Below are positions 39,701 to 52,135 of a DNA stretch of 64,000 bases, piece after piece (position 1 is the first letter of the stretch; the number at the start of each line of letters is the position of its first letter). Location of the stretch: contig CM036619.1 of assembly GCA_020746105.1 (NCBI GenBank), forward strand, positions 56,152,135 through 56,216,134, in the 5' to 3' direction. The DNA is from Trogon surrucura (taxonomy: Eukaryota > Chordata > Aves > Trogoniformes > Trogonidae). The translations under genes and the position numbers were made by a program. The notes below the pieces were generated by a model. The model was given only the letters and a program-made list of their open reading frames with translations, ran no database searches and was not told the DNA's origin.

Positions 39701-39869
39701 AGATAAGCAAGAGTCATTTAAGCTTTACTCACCATAAGAAGAGAAGTTTTTGGCAGTTTGGTTACTCTTGGCAGTTCCTGTTTGAATGTCTTCTGTTGCT
39801 TGATCCAAGAAAAATTTTGGTTACTGTTGACTTAGAAAAACATTAGAAAGAAACATTAGAAAAAACAAT
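36708..39869 (+). other. MTCL1: MTCL1 intron 3, between CR1 copies
   Basis: Unique intronic sequence of about 3.2 kb with ordinary AT content. I see no gene, RNA, simple repeat of note or mobile element. Confidence 0.7.
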
Positions 39870-40129
39870 AGAAAAACCTTTTTCACCGTGAGGGTGACAG
39901 AGCACTGGCCCAGGCTGCCCAGGGAGGTTGTGGGATCTCCTTCTCTGGAGACATTCAAAACCCGCCTGGACGCGTTCCTGTGTGACCTACTGTAGGTGAT
40001 CCTGCTCTGGCAGGGGGGCTGGACTAGATGATCTTTGAGGTCCCTTCCAACCCCTGACATTCTGTGATTCTGTGATTCTGTGATCATTTGAGGTCCCCTC
40101 CAACCCCTGACATTCTGTGGTTCTGTGAC
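39870..40129 (+). mobile_element. CR1 LINE 3' end with duplicated tail
   Basis: The + strand carries the last part of ORF2 and the 3' UTR (TTTTTCACCGTGAGGGTGAC, CTGCCCAGGGAGGTTGTGGG, GATCCTGCTCTGGCAGGGGG, GGACTAGATGATC). It is followed by the terminal repeat CATTCTGTGATTCTGTGATT. After the tail, 40085-40129 repeats the last 45 bases or so of the element (TTTGAGGTCCCCTCCAACCC and CATTCTGTGGTTCTGTGAC), with a few differences. This is either a tandem duplication of the tail or a second tiny CR1 insertion placed exactly after it. Confidence 0.93.
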
Positions 40130-43100
40130 TTAATGCAGCGCTTTGGCACACTGTTCAGCACACTAGGCTTGTTTCGCCTCTTTTCATTGAGTGTCACAGA
40201 CATCTCAAAGGCTGATGAGGGAAGGCATCAATCTGAAGAGGGACCTCAGGTAGCTGAGCTGTATGTTCTTGTGAGACTTCCATGGCAGAAGGAGGTGTCA
40301 GTTCTTTCTCAGTAAATCTCTTCTTTCACTCCTTAAGTCTGGCAAACAACTTCAGTTTAAGTATCAGAAAATGCCCCTGCTGACACAGCTCCTTAGCAAA
40401 GCGTTCATTTGGGGTAAATGCTTGCCTCAGCAAAGTCCAAATGTGAGTCTGAATGCAGCATTCTTTGTTAGCTACCTGGCATAAAACCATGCACAGAGAA
40501 ATACAGGCTCAGGTGAAACTAAAAAGAATATCAGAAGATGGTTGGAGAGATACCATCAAGTTCTCCTTCCTATCCAAAGAAACAGCCTTCCCTGGAGTCA
40601 TTTCAGAGGTCTGAGTTAGCCCTGAGTGCTTGCTGATTTGAGACAACCAATGATAGGGAGTGTGGATCTGAAAATAATAACTTACATGCACTCAGATCTC
40701 ATTTTACAATTCAGTATACTCTGGGCTTTTTTACATTTTATAATATTCTTATTTATTAGAAAGTGCATAGGCATCTAGGATGTAATTACACTGCTTGAAA
40801 ACAGGCAAAAAAAAAATCTGGAAGAAAGTCCTGAAAGGGCCACAAAACTCCATATTTGTGGTCTGAAACTAGCCTATAGCTGGTAAGAATAAGGAGGAGA
40901 CTTCCTGGCTGGGCAGTTTATTCCTATTAACTTACATCAGGCTTCTTACCCATTTCTCTGAAGCAGCTGGTGGTGTCTGCAACAGAGACATGATACCGGA
41001 AGATGGACGGACGACTTGATTAGTCTCTGCATCCTCTTCTTAGATTTCTGCTGAAGTGGTGTTTGCATTTGCAGGCATTCAAGGACAGTCTGCTGTCCTG
41101 AAACGGACTCATTCCTTTGAGAGACCTAAATTGAGTAAGGCAGGCCAGGGAGAGTCGATCCCAGTTTATGTATTTATTATAAGCTTTTGCCAACAGTGAG
41201 ATTTTCCTTTTTTTTTTTTTTCTAATTTATATTCAGCGTCTTTTTTCATTTGTGATGGAAGAATGATCCCATATGAAGAATTCAGTATTGGTCACTCATT
41301 TCACAGCTGTGGCCATGGTTTTCTTAATAATGACTTTAATTATCACCAGCTAGGCTTGTTTGTGATGGGACTTCACAGTTTGGATAGCTTGCACCTTTTC
41401 TGCCTCGTGGGCATGGTACATTTTTATTTTTCCATTTGCTAAGACAGCTACAGTTATATTTATTGCTTTTTTTAAAAAAAAATGACAACTACTAACATTA
41501 AAATTAGATTGTGTTACTTTAAAATAAAAGGTCATCAACAGAAAAACTGTTTAGGGAAAGGAAATGTCAGAATAAACAGCCAATTTTCACAAAGAAGACA
41601 GGCAGATGGTTTGCTCATTAGCAATAGACTCCTGAAATGCCCAGTCCCGCTTTTCCTTTATTCTGTGGCTGAGCACCCTACTGTTTGGTAGATCAGTGTC
41701 GAAGGAGCCAATTGCTGGTCTTCAGGAACTTTACATCGAATCCTATGATTGCGCAGTATTCAGGGAGCACAGAGTGCGCTGGCGTCCTTCTGTTCGATGG
41801 GTGGGGATTAATCAATCATCTCTGGGGCAGAAAACCCTGGGGAATCCAGCGGAAGCTTCAAGGGCCCAGGCCAGTGTGGGACTGCTGTTAGACTTTGGTC
41901 CACAGATAAGAGGGAAAAGTGTTTTGCTATTCTTGTGATATGGAGATTACAGATGTTTGCAGAGAGCAGGAAGTGATAATTTCCCTGCCAAATGATATGA
42001 TTGAATAACACGCTCTCTTGCTTTTCCGGAAGTGGCTTGGAAGAACTGGCTGGACATGAAAGAGCCAGTTTAGCTATGGACTAGATCAGCAGCAGCTGGG
42101 CTGGACTTTAGAGTAGCCTTGTTGGTCAGAGTGTTACTTTCAAGTATAAATCTCACTGTTTATTGTCTCTTAATGCCAGATTGCTCTCAGCTCTGTTACG
42201 CCACTCTTGCCACTTACTCAGGTCTCTGATTGCTATTGCTTTTGTCACTAGGTTGACCTTGCAGCTTGGGGTCTTCCCTAATGTAGGTTTCCAGACCACA
42301 GACCTTTTCTTTCCTGAGCTAAACCTCCCATACATATCCATTTCCAGGTGAAGGGAAGGTCTGTTTTGGGGGTGAAGGGAAGGATGCTTTTGGGGATTGC
42401 AGCCTGTCCCACTGGGATTCATGCCCTTCAAGCTCTTGTGAAGGCCCCGGTTGCAACTAATAGAAGTGACTTGAAAAAAATTTCTCCCCCTGAAACAGCC
42501 TTTATGGTTTTATGTCTGGAAGTGGAGGTCACCAGGAATGTACAGGATTCCCAGGGGAAACATGCATCCAGGATGGCATGCCTGTTTCTCTGCGTGAGTC
42601 TTCATACCAGCAGCAGCCTCTTCTATTGAACTCAACACGCTTCAAAGGTCCTTGTCTTTTGTCAGAGCTTACAACAGGGAAGTCTGAATGGTTCTGACTG
42701 CAGGGCCACAGCTGAGAAGTAGCTCGTCAGAGCTATAACCCTGGCCATTGTGTTTTGTGAGAAGCTTCTTATCTATACTGCATTTTTAACTTTTTCTCTT
42801 CTCTGATTTAATTCATTTAAGAAGACAGCAGTATAGACTTACATAGGGAAGGAGAACTGCACACACTGACCACAAAAGCATAAAACTGGCACATTTCTGG
42901 TTTGACAGAGCTTTGAACCGACTTCATCTCTGTTGGCAGCAGCAGCTGTATTGTGGCCGGCTTCTGCCAGGTTGCACCTATTAACACCGATGCTGAATTT
43001 GGCTCATTTCCAGTACAGCTGCCATAATGTGAAATGACATATGTGTTTTCAGTGTGGGGGACATCAAAAGGAATTGAAGAATAGATTATGACTGCTATTT

Positions 43101-46015
43101 GTGTAACTGTGAAATCATCTGAGGTGTATTTGTTTGCAATACCTGTTTGCTTTTTAAGTTATGCCAAATTATGCACAGATTTTATCCCAGGAGAATAGAT
43201 TTTTTTCTAAATGCAATGTAAGATAATTCCACAATATCTGTCAGTTGATCTTTTAATTTCTATTGCCTGGAGAGTAATCAAGTGACCTTAACTATAGCTG
43301 TTATTCTATATATAATATGTAGATCTTTTCAAAAGGCAGACTTAAAGATGAATCCTTGCAAATATTTAATCCTTGTAACAATCCTGTGAGGCACATACAT
43401 GAGAAAACTGTAGTGGAGAAATTAGGTGATACAAAAAATTAGTGATAAAGTAGAACTCAGCATTCTTCTTTATCACATCTTTGCTTGCATCTGCTGCTTC
43501 AGTTGTCTCTATGTGTGGGGTAGAAATAGAGCTGCACAGAAATCAAAATCGAGACCTCTCTGGGAGAATAATCTGGTTGTTCTTCAAAGGGGGTGTAGTC
43601 TCAGGACATTTTTCTTCCTTTTTCTATGTGTCTGCCTGACCTTTGCAGCTGAACTTTAGGACTCTGCTGACTGTGCAGCCTCTTCAAGTCTCTGCAAGAA
43701 AGTCTACATATTTCAGGGGTTGTTTGCGTCATAAATATCCAACTGTAGGAAAGATGAGAAAAATCAACATTTCTTTTCTTCATTTAGCAACTCTTAAAGA
43801 TCTAGGCACATATGCATAAACATCCAAGAGTAACGAGGTTTAAAACTCATGGTCTGGAAAAAGTTGCATCAGCAGTGTGGGTGCTGGGCCACCTTGCTGC
43901 CAGTTATCCCTTTGTGTTTGGGGTGCTGCAGTGTGCAACTAATGCGTCATGTGGGAGAGGACAAAGAGACTTCAATGGAGTCTGAAATTTCAGCTAATCT
44001 CTCTGTGGTGACACACTGGCAGATAGGAAAGCAACAGTAGGATCATAAGGAAACAAAATTTCGAAAATAAAAAATTGCCAGAAGAGCTGAAAACACCAGT
44101 CAATCTCTGATCTGGGAGCAGCCATTTGACAGTATACTACCAAGCTCAAACACCTCAAACCTGCAGGATTTTTATTGTGTTTTCAATTTTAAAAGACTGA
44201 AATAACCAAGTAAAAATGTAAGAGCTAGCTATGATGTTTAAAACTGTAACCCCTTAGGTGCCATTATTGTACCATTGTACACAGAATATTAAGAAAAGGA
44301 CTGGTTGGTTTTGAAATTCTGTTTTCATGATCAGTGATTGAGAAAAAAAAAAGGCTTTTGAATCAAAAGATTTGAATAGAAACATTCAGACTATAAAAGC
44401 CTATATGCATTTGCATTCATTGTTAAAATCCAGCCAAAAGGAAAACACTGCCTCTGCAGATTATTTCCACATTAGACCCCATGTAGTTTTTTGCTGTGAA
44501 ATATATCCAAAAGTGCTGTTCTGCTCTGGGAATGTGTTAATGCAACGACAGTGGTGCAGCCATTGCTCCCTCCATGCAGCACTCAGGGACACCTGGCATT
44601 GCTTCTCCTCTCCAGCGCTTTTTAAGCATTATTATTCTTAGGAAAATCAGAGTCTTTTCTATGGCGAATACTATTTCCAGAACAATTTGAGAGGAAGAGC
44701 AGTTGGTTCAGAGAAAAGCTTGTCAAAGCTGCTGTTAAAAACATCTAGTAGAAGTACAATCAGCTGGTAGCCGGGTGTATTTTCAGCAGACTATTTGCAG
44801 ACACTAATTGCAAAGTTTCAAAAGTCTCTTCCATTCTTGTGAAATGCCACATGGAAGTTAGAGGACAGAGGAAAGAGAGAAGCTCCTAAAGAGAAGAAAA
44901 GCAGGGCCGGAGGAGAGCATCTCATTCAGAGGAGCCATCTGAAATCTGACAAGTGTGCATAAATATTGGGCCTGCCCATAATACGGCTGCGATTCTGCGG
45001 TTCATACTGAAGTGAGGTCAGTGGGATGCCTTGCGTGACTAATAATTAGCTGCTCATGTAAGTATGTGCAGCACAACTGTGGACCTGAATAGCTATGAAT
45101 ACGATAGAGTCACTTTACTCTATAGAAATAAAAATGGCTATTGAATTTTGGTTGTAGGTGGTGAGGATATTTTAGTTTTTATGTTGTTTTTGCCTATTTG
45201 GAGGTAGAAAATCTTTTATTTTATGTCTCAGTAGAGTTGAATGGTGTTCAGAAAGTTTTATTTTTAAAGAGAAGCCCTGCTGAATGGTTTGGAAGGAACT
45301 TAGAGCCTACTTGCAGTATCTGCGAGTCACCACTGGAATCATAGCAACAAGTGATACCGAGAGTGCATAATGCTGTACAGGAGCCCAGTGGCAGAAAGTG
45401 AGGTTAAAAAGAAGAAGTATCTTCTTTAAGCACCAGTCACAATCAATCATTTGCTATTCCTAAAGTGTGTGTAGTTTTAATATCTGAAAAGTGGGAGGAG
45501 ATTTCAGGTAAGTATATGCCTTCTAATAAAATGGAAAATTTATGCCTCTTAGAATTTAAGTTCCAACAAGCTTTCAATTTACTTTTTGTTATAAGGATTG
45601 ACTGTTTGGCTAAAACCTGCCATTTTTATGTTGACAGGGAAATAAATAGGAAAAGTCTGAAGAAGATTCATCCAAATGAGTTTCGGTTCCAAATCATTAA
45701 AAATTATTATGTCAATTAGAGTTTTATTTTGCCTAACTCCAGATATACTTTTGCTTCAAGTTTTTTTGTCTCCTTTTGAGGCACAAACAGCTTTCTCCAG
45801 TTTTCCCATGTAAATGAAAACCCATTAGAAATTCATACTTTAGTCATATGCAAAATAAAGAGAAAATAACGAAGCCAGATTAGGAAATGGAGTGTTGTTC
45901 AGGGCATTTGGGGAAGAGCTTTTCTGGCAGTGACACTGGTGAGCCAAGTAGCACGGGGATGTGTGTGTGCATGGGAGAAGGATATAGCACTGTGTGCCTG
46001 GCTGCGATGCTGTTA
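40130..46015 (+). other. MTCL1: MTCL1 intron 3, unique stretch
   Basis: About 5.9 kb of intronic DNA without a recognised gene or mobile element. There is a T-run at about 41,208-41,221. Open frames here are short and overlapping on both strands and look like chance. Confidence 0.7.
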
Positions 46016-46593
46016 GAATCACAGAATCGCAGAATGTCAGGGGTTGGAAGGGGCCTCAAATGATGATCTAGTCCAGCCCCCCTGCCAGAGCAGAATCACC
46101 TACAGTAGGTCACACAGGAACATGTCCAGGTGGGTTTTGAATGTCTCCAGAGAAGGAGACCCCACAACCTCCCTGAGCAGCCTGTTCCAGTGCTCTGTCA
46201 CCCTCACAGTGAAAAAGTTTTTCCTCATATTTTTATGGAACCTCCTGTGTTCCAGCTTCCACCCATTGCCCCTTGTCCTGTCAGTAGACGCCGCTGAAAA
46301 GAACCTGACTCCGTCCTCCTGACACTCCCCCTTGACATATTTATAAACATTTATGAGGTCACCCCTCAGCCTCCTCTTCTCCAAGCTAAAGAGACCCAGC
46401 TCCTTCAGCCTTTCCTCATAAGGGAGATGTTCCATTCCACTCCCTTCATCATCTCTGTGGCTCTGTGCTGGACTCTCTCCAGCAGTTCCCTGTCTCTCTT
46501 GAACTGAGGGGCCCAGAACTGGACACAATATTCCAGATGCGGCCTCACCAGGGCAGAGTAGAGGGGCAGGAGGACCTCTCTTGACCTGCTTGA
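46016..46593 (-). mobile_element. CR1 LINE, 5'-truncated, about 0.58 kb, minus strand
   Basis: The 3' terminus is at 46016 (AGAATCACAGAATCGCAGAATG on the + strand at 46016-46037). The minus strand encodes the ORF2 C-terminus, with recognisable pieces [49 protein letters not shown] and [20 protein letters not shown]. Sequence quality is good, so it is younger than the 26 kb copy. It still lacks all of the upstream RT and the endonuclease, so it is inactive. It lies head-to-head with the next CR1 piece. Confidence 0.94.
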
Positions 46594-46638
46594 TAGCTGA
46601 TGGAGAAATCCTATGGAAAGGTGCGTGCTCGTGTATGT

Positions 46639-46789
46639 CTCACCATCCCCACAGGTATTTAAATGACATGTAGATGTGGAGCTTAGAGACACGGTTTACT
46701 GGCGGACTTGGCAGTGTTAGGTTAACAGTTGGACTCGATGGTCTTAACGTTCTTTTCTAACCTAAACGGTTCTATAATTCTATGACTCT
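46639..46789 (+). mobile_element. CR1-type LINE 3' end fragment (about 150 bases)
   Basis: It starts near TCACCATCCCCACAGGTATT, then ATGTAGATGTGGAGCTTAGA, GGACTTGGCAGTGTTAGG and TTGGACTCGATGGTCTTAAC, and ends in CTATAATTCTATGACTCTAT. It belongs to the same tail type as the fragment at 36446-36707 and differs from its neighbour at 46016-46593. Only 45 bases separate the two. Confidence 0.9.
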
Positions 46790-46996
46790 ATCTGTACGAG
46801 AGAGCACATGAGCACTTGGGGTGAAAGTTTCAGTGAATTCCTTTTTATTTCATTTTTATAACTTCGTGTCCCTTTAGTGAATGTACAGATATGCAAGTGT
46901 TGAACAGTCAGTATTCTTCAGGCCGTTTGTGTATACTGCAGACTTTTAGACAAAAGAGACCTTTTAGACATTAAAAAAATCAGACAATTTTTTCCT

Positions 46997-47026
46997 GCTT
47001 TTTTGTTTGTTTGTTTGTTTTTTTTT
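46997..47026. repeat. (TTTG)n / poly-T run
   Basis: T6 followed by GTTT units and a final T run. It is a simple T/G-rich tract, about 210 bases downstream of the CR1 tail. Confidence 0.85.
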
Positions 47027-47534
47027 GAGGAGGTATGTGGGGTATGACCTCCTGATCATGCACTGTTTGCAGTAACTTGTACCAAATACAGACGACCACA
47101 AAGCTCTCTAAGGAATGAAAAAGCCTCAGTATACACGTGTGAGGCTCCTTTGGTTGCAAGGACAAGGGCATCTGCTGCATCTCCTGCTTTGCATTTAGAG
47201 GGAAAATGCTGCAAAAGGTGGGGGAGGGTCAGTGTCTGGAGAGGGAGACCTGGGCTTTGCCACGCTTTAGAGGTTTATTGGGAGAAAAACTGGATGCTTC
47301 TCTGTTTCTGTTTATCCAGAGCCTGACTCAGAGCTCTCTTTATGATTCCTGGAAGCCTGAGAAGGTAAAGCAACAAGGAAAGGAAAAGCGAGGGCTGGAA
47401 AAGATGTCTTAGTTGAGACCAGCTGCTAACAGCCTGGGGTTTTATTTGCTCTCTACCTCCCCATATTTTAGGTGTCAAGACTGCCAGGATCTTAAAAAAT
47501 AGGTGCCAAAAGGGTCTGGGGACTTCAGGCTTCT

Positions 47535-47569
47535 AAAAATAAAAATAAAAAAAAAAAAAAAAGAAACAA
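47535..47569. repeat. A-rich simple repeat
   Basis: AAAAAT units pass into a long A run and then AAGAAACAAA. No SINE-like or gene-like body was recognised upstream, so I do not read it as a retroposon tail. Confidence 0.85.
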
Positions 47570-50500
47570 ACACGAACTCCAAAAACCCACAATCAGATTT
47601 CTAAGAATACAATGTCTATTTTGTCAAGATCCTCCATAAAAACTGTAATCACATTAAATTTTTGCTGCTAATCAGCAGCTACATTGGAAGATCAGTCCCA
47701 TAAACCTTTTTATTCCTTCTTTATCAGCCAGTGGGCAGAGCATGCATGCAGGTAGTGACCTCAGCATGCCTGATTTCGGACCATCAGGAATTCAAATTAT
47801 ATTTGTGCCCTTATTTTAAGCACTGACACTGCAGCACCCTTTGTGATAAGGTGGGCCTTCAGCTAAGAGAGAGCTTACCTGTGAGGAGCTACTTTTTCCA
47901 ACTGCCTTGCTCCAGCAGCAAATTAAGTGCTAGAGAGAAACAGTTTTTGTGTTTTGATTAGAAAAATGAAAAGTGCATGAATTTCCTCATTGTGATAGTT
48001 TCCGTCATCTGAGAAATAATGAAGTGAAAAAATTGCAGGTCTCTGGCAGTCCTTCCACTGGACTGTCATTATTCACTGTAATGCATGGATATTATTCATA
48101 GTCATTAATCTTCTGCACCCAGACTGGGATAAAGCCTATTCTGCTGCTAGTTGCCGTGTTTCGGGTCAAAAGCTCATCCACTGATGTAGCTCAGACATTT
48201 CCACTTTGCTATTGCCAGGAGAGTTAACAGCTTTTTGGGAATCCTTGTCTTTACCAGTGCTAGAGCAAGAATATTCAGCTAGATCGTTTGAGTTTTTTCA
48301 TTTTTCTTTCCCCTTTTTGTTTTGGTTTGCTAGTCAGAGAAAACAGGTGAAGGTTTATCAAGTCCCCTGACAAATCTGTACTTGCTATTTCTTCAGGCTT
48401 TGCCAAATAATCCTACATTTGTATTCTTGGCTGTCAAGACTCGGTATGGTTTCAGGACGTGACCTGATCACATCCTTGCATCAGGCATCCCTCCTGCCTT
48501 ACTTTTTAATCACAGTGGAACAACAGTAGTTGTGCGTTACTGACTATTAGATACTTCTCTGCAGCAACCTCTGTCTGCTGTCAGTCTCCTACAAACTTCC
48601 TTTTCCGAGAGGACAATGAGAGCCTTACACTGAAGTTAATGAAAATATATAAGATTTTTTTAAGGAAAAAAACCCCAAACATTAAAAAGTGGGGATTGGT
48701 GTGATTTTTGTACTGAATTATATTCCATGGTGGTATTTGGTCTTTAGCTATTTGTATATGGTTAAATCCCTGTACTTCATATGCCGATTTATGGTAAAAA
48801 TGTGCCTACTTTTCTTTTTGGTCAAGAAGTATAATGAAAAGGTACTTCCCCTGAATATTTTCCCAGCCTGGAGCCCTAGCAGAAGCATGCCATTGCTGCT
48901 TTGCTCTTCCTGAGTGCTTTGCAAAGCTTTCTGCATATGAAGATGTTCTCTGGAGTAGGCAAATCAAATACAAAGCACATGAAGATGTTCCTGCTCTGAT
49001 GTACTTCAGCATGAGAAGTATTTGGAGAATAGAAGGACTTTGGAGTTACTGTCTAAAAGTGATTTTTCAGAATCTAATTCTTGGGTCAGCTTCAGACACC
49101 TCTTTTACTTGGCAGTGACATCAACAGTCCATGCAAATGGAATCAGTAAACTCTTCCCTGTGTTTTATGTGTCTTCGTACATGGTTACAACTGAGGATAC
49201 ACTGACTGACATCAGCTTTCAAGGGCTTGGATATGCAGCAGCACAATCCAGACAGATGGAGTGGGATTTTGCCTTTTCAGCAACGAACTGTATATATTCT
49301 CAGCAAACTGCACGTTTTACAGCAGGTATATAAAAGTACAAAGAAAATGGTGTAATTTGTAGCCTCTTAGAGAAAGCCATCAAATCCAAGTGCTCTCAGT
49401 CTTCATTTGTTATCATAATAATTACCGTAATAAAAATATTGTGTACAACATGAGTAGGGTTACAAATTCAGTCACTCAGAAGGTTAGGAAACAGTAGAAG
49501 AAAAGTTTCCCAAGCAGCCTAACGCAGTGCAGACATGGTCCCTTCCTGCTTGCTGCCTTGGCTCGGGGCTGATCATAGCTGTGGTGACCTTTCTGCACTG
49601 CTCTGGTAGGTTTTCCAGTTTCTGGAGGGTACAAGGTTTTTTATGAAGAAGCAGCTCCTGAAAACAACCCTGGCTGTATGCCTGCAGTTCACCCCTCACA
49701 GGGGAATGGAAATTCAGGGTGTTATTTGGCATTACGGTAATGTTTTTTTCTAAAAAATGTGCATCTGTATTGCCATTTTAGGCTTCTTGTGCTTGGTTAG
49801 ATATTAGCAAGAGAAGCAGAGAGGAGGACAAGAGGGTAAGTTCTCAGAGATGAGAGATCCTCCTCTATCAGGAGTACTTAAACACAGACAGTCAAAAAGA
49901 GTGATGAAAGTTGAAAATTACAAATTAAAGAAAAATGCAGGAATAATACACAATGAGGAGAAAAAAGCGTGTGTCTGAGCAAAGATGTGATAATCCAGTT
50001 TTGTAATGTTTCGTTCATGTAACAACCTAAAGTAAGAAGAAATGATCCAACTCCCTTAGTCATATATCCTAAAATCAATATGTTGCTTCAGTAAAGATTT
50101 TTGCCTTGAGTTGTTGCTACTTGAGTGGTCTGGAAACTAATCCTTTTTATGGTTTAAGGGAATATAAATGGGTCGTCCTCATTCTATTCTGTTTTGGAAA
50201 AACAGGTAGAAAATTGTGTTTCATAGCAAATCTGTATCCAAACAAAGTACAGCAGTTAGACCCCAAGTAGGCTGCGCCTAGAGAGGGATGAATACCAGCA
50301 AAGCTGAAGCCGTGGATTCCTCCTTTGGGCAGGTGCAGAGATCTGAGAGCATGAAGACCCTCTCCTGGTTAACGCCATCCCCACATAAGACCTGGTAATG
50401 CACAATATGCCTTTCGTTTGGTGCTTTGGTCATCAGGGTCAGAGCATCCCTCTGTATCCAGAGGCAGAGACCACGAATCCTGGCAAGGAGCCAAGGCAGC

Positions 50501-52109
50501 TCATTTAGGCTTCAAAGCCGCAAGAGAGTGCGGGAAAGTGCAGCCCCTGTGCGCTGACAGAGTCACCCCAGCTCCCCGCAAGCAACGGGAACAGGTTCCC
50601 AGCCAATCACAGCCCAACCTCAGGAGCACGAAAAATAGTTAAGGATAACCCAAATGCCCACCCAGTTCGGGTTCTGCTCAGAAATATACTTCACACTGGA
50701 AGATCTTGCTGTTAACATCTGTGGTGCCTTTATAAATATTTTTATGCACATTTTTAATTTTAGTGTTCCCACTTAAACATGTCATACTCTTTTCCAGGCA
50801 CATCTTTGTGACACTGTATCGATCATGTAGAATTATTTATTTGGTATGTACAGAGTTATACAGGTTGCTGACACATCTTTATAGACTGGTTTTACTAAGG
50901 AAATGTGGCTTTTGCAGTTGTACTCTCACCTAAAAATTTCTTTCCTTTCTGGTCATTTCCAGCTGCAGTTAGGCTCGTAGGTAGCCTAGCACTTCTCTCC
51001 CATTTTTAACCCCACTCCAGATGTTCCTGGAGTATCATGTGCTACAGCTCACCAGCGGGCTGGTGTGTTTGCAGGAGCTCTGTCCCCTTCTTGTCCCCTA
51101 TGCCTGTCCTGGTCCAGGCTTCACCATTTCTTAATTACAAGTTCTAAGCTCCGTCTTAAATTTAGTCCTATAATTGATGGCCTTGGGTATTGTAGCAGAA
51201 CTGACTGTATTTGTGCTTGAACTGTGACTCCTATGGCTTGCTGAATAGGGATGTCTTGTGGGTGACCCATCACCTGTCATTACATGGTTGTGTGCATTGA
51301 ATGACGTATAGGAAAGTGTGTAGCTAGCTGATGTTCAAAAATGTCACCAGCTACCGAAGTGTGAATTTGCTGTCTTTTTGCTCTATTTTTGTAAGCTCAT
51401 TTTTCAGAGTGCAGTGTCCTTAAAATTGTGAAATAATAGACAAGCAACCGAGGATTACAAAGACTATCTGGGACATGTTCGTTGAGTATCATTGTAGTTG
51501 GCCTTTAATCTCTCCGCTTCTCTACAATTTCATTTAATACTTTATAGAAACAGCAATTACTCTAATCCAGGGGAGATTGAATATGCTTGTACTTGTAGTT
51601 GTCTGCTCCAGGAAAATTTTTCTTTCCATCCCCAATGTGCAAAACAATCCTGTGGCTGTTGATCTATTAGCGCAGAACGCACAGATGTTGCGCAGCTCTG
51701 AATATCTTTCTCTGCAAAAAGACTTCCCAAAATATTCTCTGTTGTTTTTCTAGATTCTGTGGGTTTGGTCCTTACAGCTGCACCTTGAACACTACAGAGA
51801 TTACAGAACTGTGTTTTTTTTCCCCCTCCCAGCTCTGTAAATTGCTACAGTGACCTCCTGACCTAGAACAAGCTTGGGTCTTCTCTCAGCTCCTGTCCTC
51901 TTCTTTACCAGAACTGTCTGAATCATGTCTAACTCTGCTTCATTCCGTCACTGTCAAACTCTCCAGTTTGTTTCTCCAGCGTGCTGAAGGCTGTCCTGAT
52001 ACTGGGACCACCAGCTATGTAGCATTGCTTTCTAAACGCTCCTGGTGACAGAGAATGAGCAGGCGCTGTCTCTGCAACTGGAGAGTGTATACTGCCTTCT
52101 TAGTCTTCT

Positions 52110-52135
52110 GTAAAAAAAAAAAAACAAAACAAAAA
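52110..52135. repeat. A-rich run (A12 with CAAAA units)
   Basis: A12 followed by CAAAACAAAAAACCC. No retroposon body was recognised in front of it. Confidence 0.85.

Noticed and set aside
46044-46322. A + strand open frame with apparently non-random sequence
   Set aside because: It is the antisense of the CR1 ORF2 and 3' UTR on the minus strand, and the same kind of frame occurs antisense to the other CR1 copies (for example 39821-40087 on the minus strand).
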